Shown: one piece after another, positions 8,955 to 18,108 of the stretch
How positions within the stretch are numbered: the first letter of the stretch is position 1
Layout of the letters: each line of letters opens with the position of its first letter
Translations under genes and position numbers: made by a program
Notes under the pieces: model-generated
The model's database searches: none
Told to the model about the DNA's origin: nothing
Seen by the model: only the letters and a program-made list of their open reading frames with translations
Origin: an uncultured Rothia sp.
GTDB taxonomy: Bacteria; Actinomycetota; Actinomycetes; Actinomycetales; Micrococcaceae
Reading direction: 5' to 3'
Length of the DNA stretch: 64,000 bases
NCBI RefSeq assembly: GCF_916715725.1
Contig: NZ_CAKAPD010000004.1
Coordinates: 1-64,000, forward strand

Positions 8955-9698
8955 TTAGCGAGTAACGAGGGTACCCATCTTCTCGCCCAGGATTGCGCGG
9001 GTCACGTTACCGTCACCCTGCATGCCGAACACGCGCATGGTCACGTTGTTGTCGCGGCACAGGGAGAACGCGGTCTGGTCCAGCACACGGATGTTACGCT
9101 GCATAGCCTCATCGTAGGTGAGGTTGTACAGGCGCTCAGCGTTGGGGTCCTTGTTCGGGTCAGCAGTGTAGATGCCGTCCACGCCGTTCTTAGCAACCAG
9201 AACCTCGTCTGCGTGGATTTCCAGGGCGCGCTGAGCAGCCACAGTGTCGGTGGAGAAGTAGGGCAGACCCGCACCAGCACCGAAGATCACGACGCGGTCC
9301 TTCTGCATGTGGCGGATCGCGCGGCGAGGAATGTACGTCTCAGCAACCTGAGGCATAGTGATAGCGGACTGAACGCGGGTGTCAATCCCCTCCTGCTCCA
9401 GGAAGTCCTGCAGAGCCAGGGAGTTCATCACGGTGCCGAGCATACCCATGTAGTCTGCACGGGAGCGGTCCATACCCGCCTGAGAGAGCTCAGCGCCGCG
9501 GAAGAAGTTACCGCCACCAATCACGATGGAGGTCTCAACCTCGCCAACAGTTGCGGCAATCTGCTTAGCGATGCTGCGCACGACCTCGGTCGAAATGCCA
9601 ACTTCGCCGCCACCAAAAACCTCACCGGAAAGCTTGAGCAAAACGCGGCGACGGCCGGTCTCATCGTGGTGAATCGGGTGCGAAATAGCTTCGGTCAT
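8955..9698 (-). CDS. pyrH: UMP kinase
   Basis: PyrH phosphorylates UMP to UDP using ATP. The 247-residue amino-acid-kinase fold shows VLLKLSGEVFGG near residue 19, IVIGGGNFFRGAEL near 58 and the nucleotide-binding stretch VLVAKNGVDGIYTADP near 165. The start has GGAGG upstream. Its place between tsf and frr is standard. Bacterial PyrH is hexameric and regulated by GTP and UTP. Confidence 0.97.
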   Translation of the reverse strand: MTEAISHPIHHDETGRRRVLLKLSGEVFGGGEVGISTEVVRSIAKQIAATVGEVETSIVIGGGNFFRGAELSQAGMDRSRADYMGMLGTVMNSLALQDFLEQEGIDTRVQSAITMPQVAETYIPRRAIRHMQKDRVVIFGAGAGLPYFSTDTVAAQRALEIHADEVLVAKNGVDGIYTADPNKDPNAERLYNLTYDEAMQRNIRVLDQTAFSLCRDNNVTMRVFGMQGDGNVTRAILGEKMGTLVTR

Positions 9699-9782
9699 GG
9701 TTCCTCCAGTGGCTTACCTAGGGGTTGTTATAGGTGATCGGGGCGGGCTCCTGCCGCCTAGTCCTTATCAAGGATACAGCAA

Positions 9783-9815
9783 AGCCGGGTAGCCACCAGT
9801 GGTGACTACCCGGCT
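9783..9815 (-). terminator. terminator after tsf
   Basis: AGCCGGGTAG pairs with CTACCCGGCT, with an inner CCAC/GTGG pair. On the minus strand TTTGCTG follows. It separates rpsB-tsf from pyrH. Confidence 0.75.
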
Positions 9816-9893
9816 TCAGGCTATAATCCCAACCTCATACGATTTCCCTTACCGGGAACCCGCACTACGGGAGGGTAGAACTGCAGCGAGTCC

Positions 9894-10724
9894 TTATGCA
9901 CCCACGCGGAAACGTGCGAATGCGGTAGCGGTTGCGCCAGCCTCGGACAGAACCTGTGCAACAGACTTCTTGGAGTCCTTTGCGAAGTCCTGATCCAGCA
10001 GGGTGTTCTCCTTGAAGAAGCCCTTCAGGCGACCCTCAACGATCTTGTCCAGAATCTTCTCGGGCTTGCCCTCAGCGATTGCGGTCTCGCGAGCAACGCG
10101 CTTCTCGGTCTCGATCTGGTCTGCGGGGATGGACTCGGAATCCAGGTACTTGGGGCTCATTGCAGCAATGTGAACTGCAACGTCGTGTGCAATCTCGTCG
10201 GTGTTCTCACCGGAGACAGCCAGCAGAACGCCAACCTGTGCGGGCAGGTCCTTGGAGGTCTTGTGCAGGTAAACTGCAACGTTCTCGCCCTCAACGCGTG
10301 CAACGCGGCGGACAACGATCTTCTCGCCGAGCAGTGCACCAGCGTCGGTGGTCAGCTCCTCAACGGTCTTGCCCTCGTAGGATGCAGCCTGCAGCTCTTC
10401 CAGGGTGGAAGCGTCAGCAGCAATAGCAGCCTCGAGCACGTTCTGGCCGAAAGCGATGAAGGGGTCGGACTTTGCCACGAAGTCGGTCTCGGAGTTGACC
10501 TCGATCATGTAGCCAACGCCGTTCTCAACGCGTGCAGCCACCAGGCCCTCAGCGGTTGCGCGACCCTCGCGCTTGGTGATGCCCTTCAGACCCTTAACGC
10601 GGATGATCTCGGCAGCCTTCTGCTGGTCGCCGTTAGCCTCGTCCAGAGCCTTCTTGACGTCGAGCATACCTGCGCCGGTCTTCTCGCGCAGTGCCTTGAT
10701 GTCTGCTGCGGTGTAGTTCGCCAT
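9894..10724 (-). CDS. tsf: translation elongation factor Ts
   Basis: EF-Ts is the nucleotide exchange factor for EF-Tu. It starts MANYTAADIKALREKTGAG, the classic EF-Ts N-terminus. The signature MLDVKKALDEANGD follows, and the core motif VNSETDFVAKSD is near residue 80. The start at 10724 has AAGGAG upstream; the longer frame to 10847 only reads through the rpsB-tsf spacer. Length is 276 residues, normal for actinobacteria. Confidence 0.97.
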   Translation of the reverse strand: MANYTAADIKALREKTGAGMLDVKKALDEANGDQQKAAEIIRVKGLKGITKREGRATAEGLVAARVENGVGYMIEVNSETDFVAKSDPFIAFGQNVLEAAIAADASTLEELQAASYEGKTVEELTTDAGALLGEKIVVRRVARVEGENVAVYLHKTSKDLPAQVGVLLAVSGENTDEIAHDVAVHIAAMSPKYLDSESIPADQIETEKRVARETAIAEGKPEKILDKIVEGRLKGFFKENTLLDQDFAKDSKKSVAQVLSEAGATATAFARFRVGA

Positions 10725-10782
10725 TGTGAACTCCTTGTGTTGCTGTAATAAATCGGGATGACATCCCGGTGGTACATATGGC

Positions 10783-10847
10783 GGACGGCGCCGCGCCCAG
10801 GTCAGGGCGGGCGCCGTCCGAACGTGGTCCCCGCGGGCGGGGACCAC
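10783..10847 (-). terminator. two strong hairpins between rpsB and tsf
   Basis: GGACGGCGCC/GGCGCCGTCC (10783-10819) and GTGGTCCCCG/CGGGGACCAC (10824-10847) stand in tandem. A third small palindrome, CGGGAT/ATCCCG, lies at 10755-10769. No T-run follows, so partial termination or mRNA processing setting the S2:EF-Ts ratio is more likely than full termination. Confidence 0.5.
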
Positions 10848-10879
10848 AAAGCATAAAGCTTATAGTGGGCTAAGAAAGC

Positions 10880-11677
10880 TTACTTAGCTGCCTCTTCAGC
10901 CTGTGCAGCCTCGTGCTGCTCCAGGAGCTCGCGCTCCCAAGCTGCCATGGGCTCCTCAGCTGCTTCAGCCTTGCCGTTCTTCTTAGCGTTGCGCTCGATC
11001 AGGCCGGCTGCCACTGCGTCAGCAATCACGCGGGTGAGCAGGTTGACGGAGCGGATAGCATCGTCGTTACCGGGGATCGGGAAAGCAACCTCGTCGGGGT
11101 CGCAGTTGGTGTCGAGGATAGCAACAACGGGGATGCCCAGCTTCTGAGCCTCGTTAACTGCCAGGTGCTCCTTCTTGGTGTCAACAACCCACAGGAGGGA
11201 GGGAACCTTGGACAGGTTGCGGATACCGCCGAGGGTCTTCTCGAGCTTCTCGAACTCGCGACGCATGAGGAGCAGTTCCTTCTTGGTGTAGCGAGAACCT
11301 GCTACATCGTCGAAGTCAATCTGCTCGAGTTCCTTCATGCGCTCAATGCTCTTGGAGATGGTGCTGAAGTTGGTCAGCATACCACCGAGCCAGCGGTGGT
11401 TCACGTAGGGCATGTTCACGCGGGTTGCCTGCTCAGCGATAACTTCCTGAGCCTGCTTCTTGGTACCCACGAACAGGATGTTGCCACCGTGTGCGACGGT
11501 CGACTTAACAGCCTCGTATGCCTTGTCGATGAAGGCGAGGGACTGCTGCAGGTCGATGATGTAGATGCCGTTGCGCTCGGTCAGGATGAAACGCTTCATC
11601 TTGGGGTTCCAACGGCGGGTCTGGTGACCGAAGTGAACGCCGGAGTCCAGCATTTCACGCATAGTTACGACGGGCAT
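10880..11677 (-). CDS. rpsB: 30S ribosomal protein S2
   Basis: S2 is a late-assembling protein of the small subunit. It begins MPVVTMREMLDSGVHFGHQT, the standard S2 N-terminus, and has NPKMKRFIFxERNGIYIIDLQ-like and RWLGGMLTNF segments. The 265 residues include an Ala/Glu-rich C-terminal tail typical of actinobacterial S2. AAAGGAGAC precedes the start. It is the first gene of the rpsB-tsf unit. Confidence 0.98.
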   Translation of the reverse strand: MPVVTMREMLDSGVHFGHQTRRWNPKMKRFILTERNGIYIIDLQQSLAFIDKAYEAVKSTVAHGGNILFVGTKKQAQEVIAEQATRVNMPYVNHRWLGGMLTNFSTISKSIERMKELEQIDFDDVAGSRYTKKELLLMRREFEKLEKTLGGIRNLSKVPSLLWVVDTKKEHLAVNEAQKLGIPVVAILDTNCDPDEVAFPIPGNDDAIRSVNLLTRVIADAVAAGLIERNAKKNGKAEAAEEPMAAWERELLEQHEAAQAEEAAK

Positions 11678-12110
11678 GTCGTCTCCTTTGTGGTGCCGCG
11701 CGGACCTCCCATTCGGGCTAGCCCAACGCGCGCATAGTAGTTATCAGTTTTTCCTGGCGGCGGTTAGCGTTCACGGTTGCCCGTTCAGCTCAGGCCCTAA
11801 CCACCCCGTGTGGGTGGACCGAAGGTCCCTTATCGGCTCCCCATCTGGGGATGCCGCTCACGCCGCGCGTCGTCAGTGGTACTGTGCGGCCCCCTCGAAG
11901 AGGGAGAATACCCGCGCAGGCACACTGCAATACGACATTGTACCGTATATTCCGCGATTAATCCGCCGGATTGGGGTTAAAACCTGTGTAGGCGCGGCGG
12001 GTGTGTGCAGGGGCACTGTGGATAAAGGATTTTAAGGCGAAAACGGCGGGGTTATCCACAATTTTTCGTGAGGCGCTGCGGGGCGAGGCAATTCGTGATG
12101 TGCTCAGAAG
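11678..12110. other. 433-bp divergent intergenic region upstream of rpsB and the M23 gene
   Basis: This holds the rpsB leader and the promoter region of the M23 peptidase gene. A TACAAT hexamer reading toward rpsB lies at about 11937-11942 and is a candidate -10; no convincing -35 was found. The roughly 250-base rpsB leader is rich in GC hairpins (for example around 11805-11830 and 11840-11860), which would fit S2 autoregulation, but no known motif was recognised. The right end holds two DnaA boxes. Confidence 0.5.
12017..12060. promoter_or_regulatory. pair of inverted consensus DnaA boxes
   Basis: TGTGGATAA (12017-12025) and TTATCCACA (12052-12060) are perfect matches to the DnaA box, in opposite orientation and 26 bases apart. 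They lie just upstream of the M23 peptidase gene, with AT-rich DNA between them. Function is unproven. Confidence 0.6.
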
Positions 12111-12770
12111 ATGAAGCAGAACATGAAGACATTAGCGACAACGCTACGGCACGCAACGCTGACGGCCTGCTGCCTGCTGGGTGCGCTCGTGTGCGCGGGT
12201 GGAGATGGCTTGACGGGCGGGGCTGGTTTTGCAGACGGTGCCGCCTCAAATGCGGAGGTTCCCACTACCGTTGAGCTCACCGCGAGCCGACTACGCTACC
12301 GCTCCCCCACCGCCACCTCCAGACCGCGGGTAATCCATCCCTTTGAGAAGCCCGCCCAACGCTGGAGTGCCGGGCATCGCGGCGTAGACCTCGCCGTGCC
12401 CGAACACGACCGGCGCGTCTACGCACCGGCACCCGGCAAAGTGGTGTTCAGCGGCACGGTCGTCAACCGCAAAGTGCTGGTCATTGCGCATCCGGATGGG
12501 CGGCGCAGCACCTTCGAACCCATGGACGAGGCACTCCCGGCCGGCACCACCGTTGCAGCCGGTGAGGTCATCGGCACCGTCGCAGTCACGGCAGGCGGCA
12601 ACAGCGAGCGCCCCTACCGGCGGTGCTCCACTCCGTGCCTGTACTGGGGCGTACGCCAGGGAGGCGCCCGCGGGGACGGCAGCGGCAAGGAAGCCGAGTA
12701 CATCAACCCCATGAGCCTGCTGGGCTCGAAGGAACCAAGCATTCTGCTACCCGTGCCGGGTGGATATTAG
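12111..12770 (+). CDS. secreted M23-family (LytM) metallopeptidase-like protein
   Basis: This 219-residue protein has a signal peptide (Leu/Ala-rich core about residues 8-30) and an M23/LytM domain. HPFEKPAQRWSAGHRGVDLAVP carries the H...GHRGVD zinc-ligand pattern (His and Asp). Later segments VFSGTVVNRKVLVIAHPDG and LYWGVRQGG fit the fold. The usual HxH motif is not preserved: the matching position reads VLVIAHPDGRR, and the second catalytic His seems absent. It may therefore be an inactive LytM-type regulator rather than an endopeptidase. The ATG at 12111 is weakly supported; 12123 is an alternative. Confidence 0.8.
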   Translation: MKQNMKTLATTLRHATLTACCLLGALVCAGGDGLTGGAGFADGAASNAEVPTTVELTASRLRYRSPTATSRPRVIHPFEKPAQRWSAGHRGVDLAVPEHDRRVYAPAPGKVVFSGTVVNRKVLVIAHPDGRRSTFEPMDEALPAGTTVAAGEVIGTVAVTAGGNSERPYRRCSTPCLYWGVRQGGARGDGSGKEAEYINPMSLLGSKEPSILLPVPGGY

Positions 12771-12806
12771 GTGGCGAGTACTCGCGCTGGCAGTCATTGG
12801 GTACGG

Positions 12807-12848
12807 CTGTGGCCCGTCACCTCCCCAAAAGGAGGCAACGGGCCACAG
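12807..12848. terminator. hairpin between convergent genes
   Basis: CTGTGGCCCGT pairs with ACGGGCCACAG around an inner CTCC/GGAG stem. It lies between the convergent M23 and lipoprotein genes and could serve both. No strong T-run is seen. Confidence 0.6.
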
Positions 12849-12896
12849 GAGCCAGTCTAGGTTGTGCTCACTATCGTAGGTGCTAGAGGCAGCTAC

Positions 12897-15140
12897 TTAC
12901 TGGAGGACGTCACCGTCATCAGCACCGAATTGGTTCGGCTGTACAGGCTGCTGAGCAGTCTGACCGGGCTGAACCTGCTGACCGGGCTGAGTAGGCTGAA
13001 CCGGCTGTGCAGGCTGTGCGGTCTGCGCGGCCTGCGCATCGTACGCAGGCATTGCCTTGGTCGGTTCATTCTCACCGTAGTTCAGGCCGTGCTGCGGGGT
13101 GAATACCTGAGTCGGCGAATCGTCACCCGCAGCGTAGGCGGTGTTCTGCGCCGGGTAGCCGCCCTGTGCCTGGTAACCGGGCTGAGCAGCGTAACCACCC
13201 TGTGCCGGGTAACCATTCTGAGCTGCGTAACCACCCTGTGCGTCAGCCTGGGTTGCACCGTAACCGGTCGCAACACCAGCCGCCGCACCCAGTGCAGCAG
13301 CCGAAGCGGCACGACGCTCACGGCCCTTCGCACGAGCCGCCGCAATCTTCTTGCGGAACAGGAAGAGCAGAATCAGGATGAGCAGTAGCAGACCCACAAT
13401 AACCGCGTCCACGATTACGTCAGTCATGCTCAGACCTGACACCGGAACAGTCAGACCGGAGGTGCTACTGACACCACGGTCAGTCTTGACGCTCAGCTCG
13501 CCACCGTTGACGGTGAGCTGCACGTGCTGAGAGTTCTTCGCGAGGCTGTTCGCGGCATCTACCTTCTGCTGGTCCAGCGAGGAGAAGGTCGGAGCCTTGA
13601 AGGTGAACTCGAAGGGAGCCGAGTAGTAGTTACCCAGCTTCGAAGAGAGCTTGATTTCAGGGGTCACCGTGTAGTCGGAGCCGAAGGGGTGGTAGCCACC
13701 GGGGCGGGTCACGGTAATCTTCGAGTCGGGCAGGTATGCGTTCAGACGCTGGTTGAACTCTGCTTCGTCCTTACCGCGAACCTTGACGCTCACGATGGTG
13801 GAGTCGCTGTCCTGGCGCACCTCGGTCTCGTCATCGCCGCCGCCCGCGAAAACGTCCTTGAGCTTCTGCTCAGCGCCCGCAACATCCTCGGTCGGGAATG
13901 CGTAGAGGAAACGCGCTTCCATGGAACCGTCCAGGCCCAGGGAGGTAGCGACCTTCATGCTCTTCATCTCGATCTGGCGCGAAGAAACACGGTCAACCGC
14001 GATGAGAGTGTTGCTACCGCCAGAACGGGAGGAGCTAGCGCGACCCTCGGGGTCAACCATGTAGGACTTATCGTTGCTGTCCACGATGGTCAGGGTCAGG
14101 CCATCACCGTTCGGGGAGCACAGCAGGGAGCAGTCCAGCAGACCCGAAATCTTCTTCTGAACGGTGAAGTTGTTGTCCTTCGCCACTACCTCACGGCTGG
14201 CGGAGAAATCGGTGCTGCTTGCGCCAAACAGCTTCTTGAGACCGCTGCCCAGGTCCTCAATCGAAGAAGCGCTAAAGGTCAGGGTACGACCCACTTCTTC
14301 CTTCGCACTGGCGGTCGATGCGGAAGGAGCGTATGCCTTCGCCTGCGAGGACTCCAGACCCTTCTTCAGCTCGGAGCCCTCAGGCTTGACCTGGTTCAGG
14401 TAGGCGTCGACCGCCGAGGCGGTCTCGGTGTTCATGATTTCCTTCGCGACGAAGGAAACCATCACGGAGTAACCGCCGTCCTTCTCCTTCACGTCAAGAA
14501 TGACGTTACGGAAACCGCGGTCCTGAACATCCTTCGCAGAAATCTTAGAACCACCGGAGTTCTTCACTTCCTTCTCGCCAAACTTCACAGTGGTTTCATC
14601 GCTGCTGCTGAGGACGCTGTTCTTATTAGAAGCAGACACCACACCATCCACGACCAGCGCTTCCGGAAGCCAGCCCAGCAGGTCGCCAGAGCTGAAGTTT
14701 TCCTTCACCTGGATACCCTGCACCAGGCCCTGGTCAGAGTTGATGATGCTAATCTGCGGCTTGATGTCGGAGCCCGAAGCCTTCAGCAGAGAGGTCACCT
14801 TGGAGTGGTATTCGTCCACGGAGGAGAAGGAGACCTTGAAGGTCGCACGAGCCTTCTCGCCCTCAGACTGAATACCTTCGTACTCCATGCCCTCGGGCAG
14901 GTGCTTACGAACGGACGCATCCAGCGCCTGGGTGCCGCCCTTAACCTTGTCCTGGTTATCCTTCATGTTGAAGGAAACCAGAATCGTACGAGTACCCTTC
15001 TCGGCGCTCTCAAGACCCAGCTGGGTCTCAATCTTCGCGCTGCAGGCACTCAGAATCAGCGCTGCAATGGTCAGCAGAACCGCCAGGAACATCCAGCGCT
15101 GACGAGCCGGTGCAGCCGGGGTATGAGTCATCGCGTGCAT
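12897..15140 (-). CDS. large membrane-anchored lipoprotein with Gln/Gly/Tyr/Ala-rich tail
   Basis: This 747-residue protein begins with a lipoprotein signal (AALILSAC, Cys near residue 33). A region of about 560 residues follows that appears to repeat an LppM-like fold, seen as two similar blocks near residues 37-110 and 390-460. A membrane helix (VIVDAVIVGLLLLILILLFLF) lies near residue 580 and is followed by basic residues. The C-terminal 150 residues are low-complexity GYPAQGGYAAQ-type repeats, then QPAQPVQPTQPGQ. It would be anchored at both ends, with the Gln/Pro-rich tail in the cytoplasm. Function is unknown. It starts 1 base after the neighbouring gene, so they form one operon. Confidence 0.75.
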   Translation of the reverse strand: MHAMTHTPAAPARQRWMFLAVLLTIAALILSACSAKIETQLGLESAEKGTRTILVSFNMKDNQDKVKGGTQALDASVRKHLPEGMEYEGIQSEGEKARATFKVSFSSVDEYHSKVTSLLKASGSDIKPQISIINSDQGLVQGIQVKENFSSGDLLGWLPEALVVDGVVSASNKNSVLSSSDETTVKFGEKEVKNSGGSKISAKDVQDRGFRNVILDVKEKDGGYSVMVSFVAKEIMNTETASAVDAYLNQVKPEGSELKKGLESSQAKAYAPSASTASAKEEVGRTLTFSASSIEDLGSGLKKLFGASSTDFSASREVVAKDNNFTVQKKISGLLDCSLLCSPNGDGLTLTIVDSNDKSYMVDPEGRASSSRSGGSNTLIAVDRVSSRQIEMKSMKVATSLGLDGSMEARFLYAFPTEDVAGAEQKLKDVFAGGGDDETEVRQDSDSTIVSVKVRGKDEAEFNQRLNAYLPDSKITVTRPGGYHPFGSDYTVTPEIKLSSKLGNYYSAPFEFTFKAPTFSSLDQQKVDAANSLAKNSQHVQLTVNGGELSVKTDRGVSSTSGLTVPVSGLSMTDVIVDAVIVGLLLLILILLFLFRKKIAAARAKGRERRAASAAALGAAAGVATGYGATQADAQGGYAAQNGYPAQGGYAAQPGYQAQGGYPAQNTAYAAGDDSPTQVFTPQHGLNYGENEPTKAMPAYDAQAAQTAQPAQPVQPTQPGQQVQPGQTAQQPVQPNQFGADDGDVLQ

Positions 15141-15141
15141 T

Positions 15142-16164
15142 CTAGGCTCCCATCAGGCGAATAGCCACGTAGTAAACAACCATGGATGCCAGAACCCATG
15201 CGGTGCTCAGCGCCGCGTGCATGATAATCGGGGACTTCGCGAAGCGGCCCAGACGGTTCAGGCCCAGGTAGGTCAGAGCCTCACCCGAGAACACCGCAAA
15301 AGCAAGCACCAGAACCATGAGCATGGTCAGGAAGAACGCGCCGTCACCGCTACGGGTGAGGCGCAAGAAGAACACGAGCAGGTTCAGCAGCAGGAACGAA
15401 GGAATCAGCACCAGAGAAGACACCGACACAGCATGCATACTCGCGGTGAAGGACGCCGGCGCCTTGCCAATGCGCGCGGTCAGCTGCAGCTGCACACCGC
15501 GCAGAACCTGCACGCCGAAGATGGCGAGAGCCATCAGCACGTACGCCAGAATCATGCGTCCGGTCGGCACAGCCTGTGCGGCGTAGGCACCACCGTAGGC
15601 GGCACCACTTCGGCCACCAAACATGTAGCCCAACATGGACATCATGACAACCGCCGCCAGAATTACCAGCTGGCTGAAGAAGAACGCGCCCACCAGCGCC
15701 TGCAGAGTCGTGGGAACAATCCAACCCCACGCACCTGCGGAAGAGATGCGAGCGTGCGCGGTCGCCGGGTTGCTGGAGAAAACGTCCAAGAACGCGTTCC
15801 AGGTAGCACCCAGTGCCTTCACCGCCGGATGCGGTGCGCTCGGCGCATAGGTTGCCTGGCCGGGCTGACCCGGCTGCGCAGCACCGGGCTGAGCAGTACC
15901 GGGCTGCGCGGGGGCTGCCTGAGCCTCAGCATTCGACTGCGCATTAGCGTTTACCTGAGCGGGCTGAGGCGCCTGCTGAGGTGCTACCGTTGCGGCAGGC
16001 TGAGCAGCATTACCCGGCTGGCTCGGCTGAGCAGCCTGAGCTGCATTACCCGGCTGAGCAGCCTGGCCCGGAAGCGAAGCATCCTGCGCGGGACGCGCGC
16101 CGGCGTCGTAGCCGTAGCCTCCGGCTGCACCCTGCGACGGGTTGTTGGGAGTGTTCTCCGACAT
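15142..16164 (-). CDS. multi-pass membrane protein with Gln/Ala/Pro-rich N-terminus
   Basis: The start at 16164 (MSENTPNNPSQG) has AGAGG upstream. The first 130 residues or so are low-complexity Ala/Gln/Pro/Gly. After ALGATWNAFLDVFSSNP come about six membrane helices (from near residue 155 to 340). The arrangement resembles Yip1-like or DUF-type actinobacterial membrane proteins, but no family is certain. The acidic and polar tail faces the cytoplasm and has the same composition as the tail of the downstream lipoprotein, so the two proteins may sit in one complex. Confidence 0.7.
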   Translation of the reverse strand: MSENTPNNPSQGAAGGYGYDAGARPAQDASLPGQAAQPGNAAQAAQPSQPGNAAQPAATVAPQQAPQPAQVNANAQSNAEAQAAPAQPGTAQPGAAQPGQPGQATYAPSAPHPAVKALGATWNAFLDVFSSNPATAHARISSAGAWGWIVPTTLQALVGAFFFSQLVILAAVVMMSMLGYMFGGRSGAAYGGAYAAQAVPTGRMILAYVLMALAIFGVQVLRGVQLQLTARIGKAPASFTASMHAVSVSSLVLIPSFLLLNLLVFFLRLTRSGDGAFFLTMLMVLVLAFAVFSGEALTYLGLNRLGRFAKSPIIMHAALSTAWVLASMVVYYVAIRLMGA

Positions 16165-16382
16165 TGAGATCCTCTCGTATGGTGTGTGGAAGCAACACCT
16201 ACCGGCTGAATCGGCATCTACCGGCGGCATCACACTGTCTTTCGTGACAAGACTCTTCAACCCTACCGTATTGAACGGTATGATGCGTCTTCGTTCGTCA
16301 TTTACTCATTTTCATCACCATTGATGCATTCCACGCACGAAAATAACCGCTTCCGAGAGCACGAAAAGAGAGCGCGAAAAAG

Positions 16383-16421
16383 CCCCGCCCGCCGACAAGT
16401 GGGTGAAGTCGACGGGCGGGG
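16383..16421 (-). terminator. terminator of the tRNA-CAU gene
   Basis: GCCCCGCCCG pairs with CGGGCGGGGC, with an extra CGAC/GTCG inner pair, 3 bases past the tRNA end. On the minus strand TTTTTCGCGC follows. Confidence 0.85.
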
Positions 16422-16424
16422 CCG

Positions 16425-16498
<74 letters not shown>

Positions 16499-16607
16499 AT
16501 CCGGTGCAGCGACGGCGCGCAATGGGCGCCAGCACCATCCTCTAGAGTACCTGAACGGCGACTGAGAACGAAAAACGCTCAATCAACCACTCAGCACCTA
16601 AAGAAAC

Positions 16608-17813
16608 TTAGCGGCGCGAATCCAGGTAACGCTGGTACGGAGCGTCGCTCACGTACAGTTCCTCGAAGGTACGCCAGGTGTTCTCAGCACTGTGGAAGCC
16701 CACGATGCGGCGGGACTCACGGCCCATCTGCTCACGCTCAGCGGCGGGCAGGGAGAGCACCGCCTCCAGCTTCTTCGCCAAATCCTGAGCGTTATTGGGT
16801 TCGAAGAGGTAACCGTTCACGCCATCCTCCACCAGGTGCGGCAAAGCCAGTGCGTTCGCGAGCACCACGGGGGTGGAGGCGCTCATCGCCTCCAGGGAAA
16901 CCAGGGACTGCAGCTCGGCGGTACCGGGCTGGCAGAACACGTCAGCCATCTGGTACACCTCGGGCAGATGCTCATCCGGAACGAAGCCACGGAAAATCAC
17001 GCGATCAGCAACGCCACAATCGTGCGCCTTCTGCTCGAGTGCTTCACGCAGCTCACCGCCACCGGCGATATCCAGCACCACGTGCTCGAGGGTATCCGGC
17101 AGCAGGGACAGCGCCTCAATGAGCACGTCCACGTTCTTCTCTTCGGCAAGGCGACCCACGAATGCAATACGCAACTCACCGGGGACCTTACCGGCGTCGG
17201 CGCCCTCAGCCAGCTCGTAGTCACTGATCTCAATACCGTTAGAAACCGGCATGACCGGGCGGTCAAAATGACCCAGGTCGCGCATCGCATCCGCACCGAT
17301 CTGGGTGGGGGTGGTGACGACCGCGGTCTTGGAGAAGCAGAAACGCATATCCTTCCAGGTCACCTTCTCAATCACGCGCTTCACGGGAGAGGGGAAGGGC
17401 AGGAACGGATCCAGGTTCGCGGGCATGAAGTGGTTAGTCGCAATGACGCGGATACCGCGACGCTTCGCCTGGAAGATGAGGGCGCGACCAATAATGTAGT
17501 GGCACTGCACGTGCACCACGTCCGGGCGCACCTCGTCGAGAATCGCGCCAACCTCGGACCAAATCTCCCAGGGCAGGCAGATGCGGTTCGTCTCGTGGGT
17601 CGGGGGCAGATGCGAACGCAGGCGATGCTCCACGATGCCGCCCTCTACCTCGGTGCGGTAGCTGGGGCCGGGGATGGGGCTGGCAGCGACTACGTGTACG
17701 GAGTGGCCGCGCTTGAGCATGGAAGTGGCCAGGCGGTGACCGAACTGTGCTGCACCGTTGATGTCCGGCGGGTAGGTTTCTGCGCCAATCAGAATCGTCT
17801 TTGCCTGTTCCAT
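16608..17813 (-). CDS. family 4 glycosyltransferase (GT-B fold)
   Basis: This 401-residue GT4 enzyme starts at 17813 (MEQAKTILIGAETYPP), where GAGGAG lies six bases upstream. The N-terminal domain has the acceptor-side motif ETYPPDINGAAQFGHRLA. The C-terminal domain has FVGRLAEEKNVDVLIEAL near residue 215, a nucleotide-sugar-binding stretch VSLEAMSASTPVVLANALALPHLV, and the EX7E-like pattern (E in SLEAM). Actinobacterial relatives transfer mannose or glucose to phosphatidylinositol or diacylglycerol. The acceptor cannot be fixed here. It is a single gene, with a basic C-terminus. Confidence 0.85.
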   Translation of the reverse strand: MEQAKTILIGAETYPPDINGAAQFGHRLATSMLKRGHSVHVVAASPIPGPSYRTEVEGGIVEHRLRSHLPPTHETNRICLPWEIWSEVGAILDEVRPDVVHVQCHYIIGRALIFQAKRRGIRVIATNHFMPANLDPFLPFPSPVKRVIEKVTWKDMRFCFSKTAVVTTPTQIGADAMRDLGHFDRPVMPVSNGIEISDYELAEGADAGKVPGELRIAFVGRLAEEKNVDVLIEALSLLPDTLEHVVLDIAGGGELREALEQKAHDCGVADRVIFRGFVPDEHLPEVYQMADVFCQPGTAELQSLVSLEAMSASTPVVLANALALPHLVEDGVNGYLFEPNNAQDLAKKLEAVLSLPAAEREQMGRESRRIVGFHSAENTWRTFEELYVSDAPYQRYLDSRR

Positions 17814-18046
17814 GACGGGGCTCCTCATCGGGGTGTAGTGTGTCGGTGACTTTGGGGTTTCGGGTGCGACGGTGCGCCGCTTCTACCTCTGTCTGCCGCG
17901 TGCACCGGGTGGGTCCAGTACGTACAGCACTTGTCTATTCTACCTGTGAGCTGCGTCCTTCTCCGACTTGTGGCGGGCGGCTTTGGCTGGGAGTTACCTC
18001 TAAACCAACCGCTGAGACAGACGCCCGGAACCTGCCCGTAGACGCA

Positions 18047-18078
18047 CAAACGCCCCGATACGAATATCGGGGCGTTTG
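18047..18078 (-). terminator. perfect 14-bp terminator after the Holin-X gene
   Basis: CAAACGCCCCGATA and TATCGGGGCGTTTG pair perfectly around a CGAA loop. It ends the minus-strand Holin-X gene. Confidence 0.85.
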
Positions 18079-18108
18079 GACGCTTGGCGTTAAACCCTTG
18101 TGCCGGTT

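Noticed and set aside
13524..15164. 546-residue frame on the plus strand, opposite the large lipoprotein gene
   Set aside because: It is an antisense shadow of a GC-rich gene; no ribosome site or domain is visible and the minus-strand frame has a clear lipobox and membrane helix.
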